Below are positions 53,540-64,000 of a stretch of 64,000 bases of DNA, one piece after another. The stretch lies in NCBI RefSeq assembly GCF_963576675.1, contig NC_088913.1, positions 1,989,001 through 2,053,000 of the forward strand. The letters are read 5' to 3'. Positions within the stretch are counted from its first letter, which is position 1. Each line of letters begins with the position of its first letter. The notes beneath the pieces are model-generated. The model was not told the origin of the DNA. It did not search any database and saw nothing but the letters and a program-made list of their open reading frames with translations. The DNA is from Euphorbia lathyris (taxonomy: Eukaryota > Streptophyta > Magnoliopsida > Malpighiales > Euphorbiaceae). The translations under genes were made by a program, and so were the position numbers.

Positions 53540-54100
53540 TACTGCTCGGAATGGTGATATGTTTGATGAGGTTGGGCTGCTGCGGAATGCAGATTCGACT
53601 ATGGAGATGGTTGTTCTTTCGAGTCAGGAAGTGCATATGGTCACCGCCAACTTCTAATTTCTACAAGCTTAACTGTGAGACGACTTTTTCATTGAAAACA
53701 TTTATTGGTTCATTTGGCATGGTAGTCAAGAACTGTGGGTAGTCTCCATATCTAGTGGAGGCCCAATTAATACCACTTTATCGATCCTACATGCAGAGTT
53801 ATTAACGATCCTTTATTCGTTGTGTGTGGTTCGAGATTGTGTTTCATACTATTTTGATAGTTTCTGCTATACAGTTGCTTGAAAGTGATTTAATTGGTAG
53901 AGTCATTTTAGGCTATATTTATGAGATGGGTCGGTTCCTTCCGTAATTGAGTTCGTGCATAAGAGACGATAAACGAATTCTATAGCACATATCTTAGCTG
54001 TTTGAGCACCTTCTCTTTCAAACATGGAAAATCTCATTGAAGATTTTCCTAAATGATATTACCTCGTAATATATGGTTTTGTTTATTAAAAAAAGTAATA
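53540..54100 (+). pseudogene. Decayed LINE 3' end (RNase H)
   Basis: Frame-shifted translation gives WSPPTSNFYKLNCE...FIGSFGMVVKNCG, LHAELLTILYSLCVV and LESDLIGRV, the pattern of a plant L1 RNase H, ending in an A-run at 54090-54096. Several stops. Confidence 0.65.
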
Positions 54101-54461
54101 ATTTATTAGTCCTCATCTTTTTACGTAACACACTGTTTAGTCCCCCTATTTTGAATAACACATTAAAAGAGTCTTTATGTTTTTGTCAATATTAACCTTT
54201 TTGTCATTTTGTCTATTTTTTTTAGATTTTTAACCGAACATATCTTAGCTTTCAGGACAGTTATAGTAAAATATAAAATAACTATATACCCCTGTTATTT
54301 TCTGTTTATCTATTTATGTCAGAACCAAATATAAAACAGAAATGAGTCCATGACTCAATCCAATTCATTACCATATCATTTTTAATTAGAACTGAGCACA
54401 AATTCTGAATTTTTTTTTGAACCAAATAAAATATTCAAACAAAAAGATTTCAAATTAGATT

Positions 54462-54940
54462 GGCAAAAAAGTATAATTAAGTCCCTAAACTTTACCTGTT
54501 TTAAGGATTAAACCCTTAATCATTTATTTTTCCACATTGAATCCTTTATCATTAATTATATTATGGATTACGCCCTTATTTAACTTTTTCGTCGAGTTTG
54601 GATTGCTTACATCGTTAGAACGATTCGGCTTATTGACATAGACAAGTAAAAATAAGAATTCATTAACTAGGAGAGATAAAAATTAAAAACTAAAATGAAA
54701 TTATAAAAATTAGTTTCCAGTATATTTTTTCAAACTCGATTTTCTCCTCTTCCATTTTGTGATTTTCAATATTAGAATCGCCAAATCGATCTTCTCATCT
54801 CCTAAACTCGATAGAAAAGTTAAATGAGGATCAAATCCATAACAAAATAAATGATCAGAGACTCAATGTGGAAAAATAATTTATCAAAGATTTGATAATT
54901 AAAACAGGTAAAATTCAGGAACCTAATTATGTTTTTTGCC
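54462..54940. mobile_element. Mutator-type foldback MITE with perfect 9-bp duplication
   Basis: 479 bp between copies of AATTAGATT (54453-54461 and 54941-54949). Ends GGCAAAAAAGTATAATTAAG and inverse GGCAAAAAACATAATTAGG; arms share TTTACCTGTTTTAA. Confidence 0.92.
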
Positions 54941-55134
54941 AATTAGATTAAACCGTTAACTTTTTCTTTAAAGCGAACTAAATTACACCATTAATTTTCA
55001 TTGAACACCATTCTATAAATAATAACACAAACTATTCCTAATCAAATTCATACAATATCAGGCAATTTTTTAGCTTGATTCTCATTTAAAAAAAAAAATT
55101 TGACATGAAAATTGAAATAAATAAATAAAATTAA

Positions 55135-55778
55135 AAGATAAGTTACCAAAATAGACCTATAGTTTTGGGGGAAGTATCAATTTAGGCTCCATGTACAAAA
55201 TAACATCAATATATGCCTAACATTTAAAAAATGTACCAATTTAGACCTCAATAACGGAACGAGGTACGTCATTGTATCTGTTAGATTCTGATTTCTTCCT
55301 CCAGTACAATTGACAGAACTTAACGGAATAAAATCAATGATGTATCTCGTTCCGTTATCGAGACCTAAATTGGTACCCTCTTTTAAACATTAAGTCTATA
55401 TTAAGGGCTCTTCTCTGGTATCTCTCTTGCTTCAAATAAGGGCTACCGTTTGATTGAGATTGAATTGGATAATTCCAAGATTGTGGATGCTCTTAATTGA
55501 GATGGCGTTGTTGGTTGTATTGGTCGGAATCTCTTTAAAGGGAATTTTGAGTGTGTTCGAATTCGTCATGTTTTCCGCGAGCAGAATCGGATTGCTAATT
55601 ATTTGGCTGGTGTGGCTCATTTCCACCACAGGAGGTTCGAAAGCTGCCGTTAAATGACATTTTCGGTGTTAGCTTTCCAAAGATGATTCTGCCTTAATCT
55701 TTTTTTATGTATTTTTTTTTCATGTTTACCAAAAAAATACTTCCCAAAAACCATAAACATATTTTGGTACCTTATCCC
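55135..55778. mobile_element. Mutator-type foldback MITE, right arm split by a LINE
   Basis: Perfect 9-bp copies of TAAAATTAA (55126-55134 and 55779-55787). Ends AAGATAAGTTACCAAAATA and inverse GGGATAAGGTACCAAAATA; arms share AATAACGGAACGAG. The right arm is interrupted at about 55405-55738. Confidence 0.88.
55405..55738 (+). pseudogene. LINE 3' end (RNase H) inside the MITE arm
   Basis: Translates as ASNKGYRLIEIELDNSKIVDAL, then FECVRIRHVFREQNRIANYLAGVAHFHHRRFESC, the RNase H C-terminus of an L1 LINE, with one stop and an A-tail near 55731. About 30 bp of the MITE arm was lost at the insertion. Confidence 0.75.
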
Positions 55779-55787
55779 TAAAATTAA

Positions 55788-56102
55788 ACAATATTAACCT
55801 CTAAGAAAACCTTGTCCACTAAATTTAAAAATGAATTTAATCCAAGCCCAAAGTGGTACTCCCTGATTCATTGCATTCAAGTCTATCCTATCCTCATCAG
55901 CTGCATGATCATTGTATTAAACATACTATACTATATACTATACATTATAAATATTTAATTTCTTTGTTATATATAATTTAAATTTTATGAGTGGGATCTG
56001 CTTCAAGCATTATTGGCCATATTACAAGGGCGTCTTCGTCATTCTACATACAACCAAATATGCTTTCATTATTAGAAGCTATGATCTGTTTCAAGCATTA
56101 TT
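55788..56102. other. AT-rich intergenic stretch
   Basis: No gene. Two copies of ATCTGYTTCAAGCATTATTGGYCA occur near 55996 and 56086. Confidence 0.5.
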
Positions 56103-56461
56103 GGTCACTAAAGTAATTTTTGGACCAATAAAATTAATGAAGTATTAAAGTATTAATTTGTATCGATAAAGTTACTATACCTGGATCCGACAAAGTATTA
56201 CTATGCCCGGATTCATCAGTGGATTGCTAAATACATTCTCCATTTGATTTTTTTTGTTTGCCCTTCTCATAATTTTAATAAAAAACTGATAATTCTCTCT
56301 CCAAAAGAGTCGGAAATATTAAAATTTACGTTTTTTTTATCAAAGTCATGAAAAAATAATGCATTTTTTATGACGACTTTGCATTTTCCGTCAAAAAAAA
56401 TTGAACAATTTAGTATTTTTCATCACTAAATTTTTTTTGCACTGACAAAAATTTGGCTTAA

Positions 56462-56559
56462 GCGGATCCTAGCCAAGGCTGGGCGGATGCGGCATCCGCC
56501 TAGGCCAAATGCGGATCCTAGCCAAGGCTGGACGGATGCGGCATCCGCCTAGGCCAAAT
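56462..56559. repeat. Tandem 49-bp GC-rich repeat
   Basis: Units 56462-56510 and 56511-56559 differ at one base in view (GGGCGG, GGACGG). Each includes GGCGGATGC-G-GCATCCGCC or its one-base variant, a 9-bp inverted repeat with a single-base centre. Confidence 0.9.
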
Positions 56560-56574
56560 TTTGTCCGATTCTCT

Positions 56575-56638
56575 CCAATATCCAAATTTTCAGTTTTGAC
56601 ATTTTTCCAATATCCAAATTTTCAGTTTTGACATTTTT
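56575..56638. repeat. Tandem 32-bp repeat
   Basis: Two identical units beginning CCAATATCCAAATTTTCAG at 56575 and 56607. Confidence 0.9.
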
Positions 56639-57146
56639 TTATGAAAAGGATAAAATTGTCCAAATGAAGACGGTGATAAATAATTTAGGAAGGGTAAATA
56701 ACAATACCCTAAAATCATTATGCCCAGATCCGACACTCTGAACTATTCAAAAACTGACACGACTGCCACTTCAACAACTCACAATATGTTTGACATGTGT
56801 CACCACATGGTGACGTGTGACAATTAAAAAGATTCTAAACATCCTAACCTGTAGCGTGCATCCCAAATTGACCGGATTCAATTTTCATTTTTATTTTTAA
56901 TTTCTATGCGGTGACATATGTCAAACATATCGCCAGGTGTTATTGACATGGCAACGACAACAACTTTTCAATGATCCAAATCATCGAATCCGCTCATAGT
57001 AACTTTATCGAAACAAATTTGTTACTTCAATGACTGGCAGCTCTTACTTTAGTGACCATAAAAACTTGTTACCCCACTAACCCACAACAAACAAGTATGG
57101 ATCTGTTAAGACTCCATTTCAAACTCGACAACACAAATTTTTTAGA

Positions 57147-57240
57147 GTCTAACCCGTAGACAAGATCTGTTTGATAAGATTATCATAAAAATTGTCTAAC
57201 CTGTAGACAAGATATTTTTGATAAGATTATCATATAAAAC
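57147..57240. repeat. Tandem 47-bp repeat downstream of the SUD1-type gene
   Basis: Units start at 57147 and 57194 with GTCTAACC(C/T)GTAGACAAGAT and contain TTGATAAGATTATCAT. Surrounding 57061-57923 is AT-rich with no gene and includes the 3' flank of the SUD1-type gene. Confidence 0.85.
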
Positions 57241-57923
57241 ACGATTATGACACAATAGTCCATTTTGACACCCTATCATAATTTATAGGGACAATCTGAC
57301 CGATAAGATTATCATTTTGTTCTTATAGGGATAAAAGTTAGATTTTCACTTAAAATTACTGGAGAAGCTCAATTTCGCTCTTATTAGAGAAATCATCGCG
57401 CAATTTTACCCTTTCCCAAGGAATTTCGTTGCTAATTTTCGATGAAATTTACTTAGAGAAGGGTAAAACAGAACTAATTTTTTTCTATCATGAGGGTAAA
57501 GTTGAGAGCTAAAATTTCCCTGGAGGCAAAATTAGGCTATTTTGTATGATGGGGTAAAATTGATCTTCTCCCTACTATAATCTCGAGGACAAATTTGACC
57601 CTTATCCCTATCTTATGTAATCGTATTGATAAAATAACACGAGTATGACATGCCCACCCGAATTGACGCTGCTAGTTAAAAAGCATTTTTACATATTTTG
57701 ATGAATACTACATAAGAATACCCTGCAAAAGACAATGTCCTTAATGGCTAATACCTCAAAATGATGTCTGTTCTAAATTTACTACTTCAACATGTAATAT
57801 GCACAAAAATACCAGACTATGAGTTCATAAGCACATACCGTCAATCTTCCAATGCTAAATCCTATTATTAACATTTATGAGATGGTTATTAGAACTGTAT
57901 ATACCTGCCTTGTCGTTTGTCGA

Positions 57924-60900
57924 TTAAGCCACCTCCTGATGATTAATGCGCCTATGCCTCAAACCTACGTCCAGTTCGTGACTGTTTTGAATCAAATCAA
58001 CATCTGGCATAGTTGAACTTTCTCCTTCGGAGGAATTCCCAGCTTCGTTTCGCCTCTCTTCTCTATCTTCTCCGTAATTGTGAAGCCTACGACCAATGAG
58101 ATATCGATCGTCGCGTATGGAGTTGTGGAGGTTGGTGAACCAAACATGGAATCTCTTTGCACAAAAGCACAAGACACTGAAGCAGAGACATCCCAGCCAT
58201 GCGAATCGGTAGACAGCTGAGTTTACGACTAATGGGTATCCGAGCACCGGAAATACGCCTCTTGCCAAGACGTAAGGTACACACAGGGCTGTTAGTAGCT
58301 TCATAATTATCGGAAAGACGATCTCTCGCATGACCCAAAGACCTTGCAGCCTTGAAAATCCATCTTCTCTCACCCTCTCAAATTTTACTCGCCAAGTTTC
58401 ATCCACTAGTGGCATCATATGGTCCAACATAACCTGTTCGACGCAAGAACATTACAACATTATTTTTGGAACAAACATTTTCGTCCAATTATTTCATCAA
58501 TATTCATCTTGTCTATGACTCCATGTGCAAGTTGTAGCTAAAGCAAAAACATGTATAACACATGAGAAGAAGGGGTAAATTGAACGACCGTCACTGGAGT
58601 TTAGTGTTTGTTCCGTAAAGATCATTGAACATCATTTTCTTTCAATAAAATCGCCGAACTTCACATTTGATTTCATTCAAGTCACTCCAGCTGATTGTGT
58701 ATAGGAACTCAACGAAATGTTGACGTGACGCAGAAGACAGTTGTCTATAGTGTATAAACTACCTAAACGCCACCCTTTTTTCCATGTTAGACATATCTAG
58801 CATGGCGCTTAGTTGTCTTGTCATATAGTCAATTGTCTTCTATCCCACGTCAATATTATAGTGAGTTTTTGAATTCAAATTGGCAAGAATGACTTTATTG
58901 AAATCAAATGTGAAACTCTGATTTTATTGAAAGAAAACGAAGTTTAATGACCTTTGTGAAACATACCCCGACTTCAATAACCATCGGTTCATTTTAACCA
59001 TGGTACTAGAGTTTCAGACTCTGTTAGGGATGTGCTACGGAAGTAAGAACACAGCAGCAATATGAACAATACTGAAGGAGTAAGCCACTTTTCTATTGCC
59101 ATTGGGATATTATAATATAACTCCTTCAGTATTGTTCATATTGCTGCTGTGTTCTTACTTCCATAGCAAATTCCTAACATCATTCTTGATATTAAAAAAA
59201 AATGTTCATCGTTCTAATTGACTAGAAGCGAAAAATCTAGTCCTACTTCCTAGAACCTAAGTCAATGGGCCTTGCACTTGTTCACATAACATCTCCTTAC
59301 CACAACCATATAAAACATATAAATTGACATTATGGACTGCAATTTATAATATTAAGCTATTTAGCCAAAAACTGTTACAGCGGAAAAAAAAAATCGGGAT
59401 TAATTCCAGTCATTTGGCCCATTTTAGAAAGTGATCAATGGGTGAAAGCAATATTCTTTCATGTCTCGTGAACTAATCACACTTGTCGGAAAAAAAAAAA
59501 AAAAAAAAGTAATATGTATGTGGCAACCACGGAAATTTTTCTGGTACACTGATTGATCAAGTTAAGAAGCACAAAGTTTGATAACTCACCAGCCTGGTCC
59601 AGATCTTGAGAAATATGAGTCCCAGTGCCCAGTCCTGATACAGAAGAAAAACTGGACTTTCATCCACAGGCACTCGCATGGGCACAATCACCAAAAGCTC
59701 AAAAAGCAGCCCAATCATTACTGGAATTACAAATATCTGCATAAAAAGACATTTGTGAGTCAATATTTTAAAAAGTTGCTTTGACATGAAATGATAAACG
59801 ATGTCGAACAGACAAAGGCCTGACAAGTAACAACAGTATTGACATACCCATATTGACAACAGTACAGAGCTCTTCAGGACGATGCCACACCACTTCCAGA
59901 TTTGGCGAAGCAAGACAATCGCCCTATTTGTTTTAATGTACTCGATGGAATATCTAGCTCCAGCTAAAGCAGTCCAAATGACATAGCTCCCAATAATGAA
60001 AGCATATAGATCTAAGGAAAAATACAAAGCAAAAATAAATCATTCACATACATTAAGCATCAGTTCGGACAGAAATATTCAATGAGTCAGACATACCATT
60101 GCACTTGATGCCATGAGTTATTGGTAGAAGAGGAATAACATTGAAAAGGGCACGCCCAAGAGATATAGGTACCACAATCAAGGCAGAATCGAATATAAGC
60201 AGAGTCATCCAAGCCACAATAAGCAGAAGGACAATCCGAAGAACAAAGCTATACCTGCTAAAAGATGTATGTATGGTAAAATATTAGATGGCAGTGGCTG
60301 CAAATAACATGGCAACATATGATATCAAGTGAATAAAATAATGAAGTCAAACATCATGCATGGCATAGTAAGAATAAATAACAATCAATGATCCAGGCAG
60401 GCTAAAATGAACGCATAATGGTATTATGAATTGCAGAACACCAAGGATGAGCATACAACTGTATATGATAGAGAATATGATTTTCATAAGAGCAGTCATT
60501 CCCTGCTGTTTAAGATGACATATATATGCATATTGGTTGTTGGGGGATTGAAGAGGCTTAGTGTTGAACCCAAACCTCCCACCACTACAAAATGGGATGA
60601 AGCCGATTGGACCAAAACCAATTGGTAAGTGGGCAAGAAAGGCTAACAAGTCTTGTTTGACAACAAAATCCCCATTAAGCAACATAATAGTCAACCTCAG
60701 CTTGGATGAGATGAGAACATTAATCCACATACGTCGGAGACAGCTAAGGTAGAATAATCTGAACAGGAATCCTGACTAAATTATGAGTTGATATAAAGTT
60801 GGGGTGAGCAATATATACAGGTTTTAAAGAGGGAGGGAGAGGGCCTGAAAATAATGTCAGGAAGAACAATAGAGCAATAGCGCTCCCCACTATTGAGAAG

Positions 60901-62945
60901 ATGCAACGAGAGGAGGCCTACAATTCTAGAATTACTACTTCTAAGTGTAGCCAAGAAGTATTAGTCACAACAACGGAACTTACAAGCTAATTAAAAAATA
61001 GGAACCTAAAGTACATAATAACATGATACATCTAAAAAAAGGTATACTGATAAGATGACCAATGACACTCAATAAGCTGTCACTAAGATGATATTAACAA
61101 AGCTGTTAAATTACTAATGCCTTTCTGCACCCATATAAGCTAAGTTATGAAAAAGACAAGATGGTACTTAGACCAACTGAAACAGTTAAGTTTTAAATTT
61201 TAATGCATACTCTGAATCAGATTGTTCATCACTATCATATTCCTCAGCAACACTAGAGTTTCCTGCTGCAAGAAGACCTCTGTTTGGTTCATCACCAGCA
61301 GCAAGTACAGCCAAAGCTCGATCCTGTTCACCCAGTTGACCTGCAGGTAGTCTATCCTGCCTTCCTGGCTCTGGATTTCCATTGTCCTGGCCACTATTGT
61401 CTTCTGGTCTAGGCAGCAAAAAGTCTGTTAAACCAAGTGCCCAACCAACAGCAGTAAACCAATAGCGCAAAAGGGATTTGATTGTGGTCCGCAACTTGAA
61501 ATGCTCAACAGCAAAAGGAATGCAGATTTGAAAAAGAAGCATATCAGCTGGAATTTCAGTAAATGGATCTGATACCCTGCAAAGATGCACATCCGTGTCA
61601 AAAAACAGAATAAAGGATAATTACAACATTATAGACACTGCAGAAGAAGAATGCAGTCGGTTCTTACGATATGTCCAGTGGAAAAATGGAGGGTGCCACC
61701 CTCATTGCAAGTTTGACAGGCAAAAATACCAGCATCACAATTAAACTTCCATAAACTGCAACTGACAACAAAACCCTGCGGGCATGCTTGTGCACAGGAT
61801 CATCAATCAAATCGCGAAATGGGTTGTAGTTCGGATCAGCTGGATCTCGAAGAAAATACAAAACCCCTTGACGTAAAACCTGCAAGCAGATAAAGAGAGA
61901 GGGATTGTCAATTTATTATAACCATAAATCTTCAGATAGTATCTTCTATATTAAACATAAACGTGGCTAAGAATGATACCCCACGAAGAAGACTGACGAA
62001 GATACTTATTTGTAACATGTAGACAATTCCTACTACCCAATGAACCAATGAGCTTGCCAAAGGAGAAACTGAGAAGAACTGAACTCTTTGAGACATGGTC
62101 TTCCCAAACATCCTTATAGTACAGACATCCAGCCACCATCCACACATCAAAGGAAATACACCAAGTTCAATCACCAGAAGGAATGCAACCTTAATCATGG
62201 TCATCAAATGCCTCATTGCTGCCAAGAACTGCCTGAAAAGGGATGGAATTGTTTCTGCTATAGAGGCAATACCATAAAACCTTCCCAGAGTCAAAGGTTC
62301 ACCTTTAGTGTATCGAATCAGAGCAACAATTCCAAGGTAGAAAAAGACTAGAGAAAATATAAACATGTAACCAATTGCAAGAGTAGTGACATCAGAAAGC
62401 CGTGACGTGCCAATACTTGCCCCTTTCAAGAGATCCGCAGACAGTGGAGAGCTTATGTTTTTTGCGACTTCATTTACCCCACTACCATTTACTTTTAGCA
62501 TGTCTGCAACCTGACCGAGAAGTCCACCATCTTGGCCTTCAGATGTCAAATTTGTAACAGCAGTAAGTGCATTCTTGATCGTAAAATTGGCTATGGAGAG
62601 AGCAGTATCTGTAAGTGGCATGACTGTTGACAACAATGGACCGCTTGCAGAAGAGAAAAGCCATGATACATAGTAGAGAATAATCCGTCCTAATGAAAAT
62701 GGCACAAAGATGACAACACCAAGGAATATCATATTGCTAGCCAGAACCTGCAGAGGAAGACAACCACCATGTAAGAAGAACACCCAAATAGATGTTAACA
62801 ATAGGTTTGATATGTTATTTCTTTGCTTTCACCCAGTGAGCCTTGACATCAGAATATCATAACAAGCTGCATCCTCCCCCATCCCCTCAAGCATGAGAAA
62901 TAAGGAAGAGTAATCCTTGCAGTCATTATTATCAATGAGAGAGAG

Positions 62946-62976
<31 letters not shown>

Positions 62977-63849
62977 AAGAGAGAGAGAGAGAGAGAATGA
63001 ACACAGCCGAAAGCTCAAAACGCAGATTAGGTGGAAAGAGAAAAGATACAACAAGCAATCCTGTTTCAGATTTAGAGGATAATACGGGTGTTCAAGATTT
63101 ATCAAAAGAACACATAATTAAAATTATACAAAAATAGAAGGGCCAATCATACTCACAGTAAATGCATTTTCAACTAAATGGAAAACTGGACCCTGCATGC
63201 CAACAAGCTCGTCAAAGGGTACATCCTCTGCACCATCAGCATCATCTAGGCCATCAAACATTTGTTCAACATGAGCTTCCAGACGAGCTGCCTGCATCTC
63301 CCACCGAGCAGCAACATTTTCTGCATTCCTTCTAATTATTTGACCAGCCCCAGCAATTCCTTGTCCTGCAACGGCCTCTTCAGCATTTCCCTCTCCAGCA
63401 AAATTTCTGTTAGCTTGCCCTGGTGGCCGTCTTGCAGCACGGGCACCGTTTCTTTCACCTTCATCCTCTCTATCAGCATCCTGACCTCCAATCTCCCTCA
63501 AATGCCTAAAGTAATCTCTTAAAGAAGTGGCTCCCAGAAAAATGAAAACAATGCTAGCAGATAGTAAGAAGCCATGCAGACAATCAGTGAGAATAACTGT
63601 GGTCGAGATATGACTTAAAAATAATCTCTGCGCTTCACCAAAACTCCTCACAAAAGCCAAACGCCATATCCAGAAGGTTATGAAGGGTATAATGAGAAGC
63701 CAAACTGAAAGCACAAAACTTAGGCGCAGAAAGAACTGCAGAACATGACAAGCCTTCATTGTCATCCCAACAACAAACTCCTGAAAAGGAAGTCTTGTTG
63801 GGGCATTCTCAGCATAAACAGGAGAGAAGGAGAATGCATGCTTGCAGAC
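57924..63849 (-). CDS. SUD1: SUD1/CER9-type RING-CH E3 ubiquitin ligase (Doa10/MARCH6 family), 3' eight exons
   Basis: ER-membrane ubiquitin ligase of the Doa10 family; in Arabidopsis SUD1/CER9 acts in ER-associated degradation and influences sterol (HMGR) and cuticular wax metabolism. Exons in order: 63849-63157, 62747-61980, 61879-61668, 61576-61211, 60254-60097, 60011-59848, 59736-59590, 58433-57924, all with GT-AG borders. Together they give 3018 bp, a multiple of three: 1005 codons plus stop. The first exon begins VCKHAFSFSPVYAENAP, the last RING-CH Cys and its flank; the N-terminal about 100 residues lie off the window. Then come membrane helices (HVLQFFLRLSFVLSVWLLIIPF; FLLSASIVFIFLGATSL), a charged loop, EQMFDGLDDADGAEDVPFDELVGMQGP, the conserved Doa10 domain (GRFYGIASIAETIPSLFRQFLAAMRHLMTMIKVAFLLVIELGVFPLMCGWWLDVCTIRMFG) and more helices to the C-terminal tail RDDRYLIGRRLHN. 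No stop or frameshift; it looks functional. Confidence 0.95.
58572..59001. mobile_element. Foldback MITE in the SUD1-type intron
   Basis: Left arm GGGTAAATTGAACGACCG...TTTTCTTTCAATAAAATC and right arm GATTTTATTGAAAGAAAACG...CGGTTCATTTTAACC are inverted repeats. No clean 9-bp duplication at the borders. Confidence 0.65.
59022..59179. repeat. Long near-perfect hairpin in the SUD1-type intron
   Basis: 60-base arms (59022-59081 and 59120-59179) starting TGTTAGG and ending CCTAACA; the inner 41 bases (from GAAGTAAGAACACAG to CTGAAGGAG) are perfectly complementary, with a 38-base loop. The outer 19 bases have four mismatches. Confidence 0.92.
62937..62996. repeat. (GA)n microsatellite in an intron of the SUD1-type gene
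   Basis: Interrupted GA repeat in the intron between exons 63849-63157 and 62747-61980; on the gene strand it reads (TC)n. Confidence 0.9.
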
Positions 63850-64000
63850 CTGGAAATATGAATGTAATCAATTAGAAAAATAAGGAAAGAAACTAGAGAA
63901 AGAAAAAAATAATACTTCAATAAAACCCCTAAAAGGTGTAAGACAAAGATTACAAGAGGAAAAGACTATAACGTTCTAAAATCCAAGTATCCAACTCACT
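63850..64000 (-). other. Intron of the SUD1-type gene running off the window
   Basis: Acceptor CATATTTCCAG at 63850-63851 precedes the first visible exon; the upstream RING-CH exon is outside the window. Confidence 0.7.

Larger units (their letters stand above)
56103..57061. mobile_element. Large foldback element with GC-rich internal tandem repeats
   Basis: Outer arms match as inverted repeats: TGGTCACTAAAGTAA with TCGATAAAGTTACTAT on the left (56104-56180) and TAGTAACTTTATCGA with TTACTTTAGTGACCA on the right (56996-57060). The middle contains two tandem repeats (56462-56559 and 56575-56638). No target duplication identified. Confidence 0.65.
58434..59589 (-). other. Last intron of the SUD1-type gene, with repeats
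   Basis: 1156 bp between donor (59589) and acceptor at 58434. It holds a foldback element (about 58572-59001) and a 158-bp hairpin (59022-59179), plus an A-run at 59491-59508. Confidence 0.85.

Noticed and set aside
62088..63522. Plus-strand frames opposite the SUD1-type exons
   Set aside because: Antisense shadows of well-supported exons.
1..64000. tRNA, rRNA or snoRNA genes
   Set aside because: Apart from the 31-base 16S-like patch and retrotransposon primer sites, no complete structural RNA gene was recognised by eye.

Overview
This is plant nuclear DNA, most likely from a eudicot. The evidence is Ty1/copia and Ty3/gypsy retrotransposons of plant-specific lineages, primer sites for initiator tRNA-Met and tRNA-Asp, L1- and RTE-type LINE remnants, many small foldback MITEs, and one spliced host gene with plant GT-AG introns. 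I cannot name the species. The only confidently recognised host gene is the SUD1/CER9 (Doa10-type) E3 ubiquitin ligase gene, minus strand, whose 3' eight exons occupy 57924-63849; its RING-CH exons lie beyond the right edge.

Positions 1-38761 are a four-layer nest whose joints can be read to the base. (E) An old copia element contributes its RNase H end and the start of its 3' LTR (1-580; the LTR resumes at 38762). (A) A SIRE-like copia on the minus strand (581-38756, duplication TGAAT) sits in that LTR. Into A's third ORF went (C) a SIRE-like element now reduced to a solo LTR (2973-4379, duplication GTTTT) and (B) another SIRE-like copia on the plus strand (5243-29378, duplication ATTTC). 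Into B's gag-pol junction went (D) an Athila-like gypsy element (8445-21029, duplication ACAGC). A and B have gag, pol and a third ORF; B's third ORF is open for 959 codons. D has gag-pol with one in-frame stop and one frameshift, plus an Athila env-like ORF with two in-frame stops.

The most unusual signal is in D. A 15-bp palindrome, TGTCTCGCCGAGACA, recurs in 20-bp-phased arrays in both LTRs and just upstream of a TATA box and leader intron that precede the env-like ORF; a reverse-orientation version lies inside gag-pol. Each palindrome is an inverted pair of TGTCTC, the canonical auxin response element. A and B also have a TATA box about 100 bp before their third ORF, so third-ORF transcription units look like a shared theme. 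The SIRE-like elements are also saturated with CTGAG/CTCAG and GCTGAC/GTCAGC words in coding and non-coding parts alike.

Positions 38762-57900 are AT-rich intergenic DNA: a 5'-truncated L1 LINE (39050-41157), at least six Mutator-type foldback MITEs with 9-bp target duplications, a Stowaway MITE, a hAT element (47923-50199) carrying another LINE, an RTE 3' end, LINE RNase H relics, a short 16S-rRNA-like stretch (46165-46195), and GC-rich tandem repeats inside a foldback element. Positions 57924-64000 are the SUD1-type gene; one of its introns holds a foldback element and a long near-perfect hairpin.
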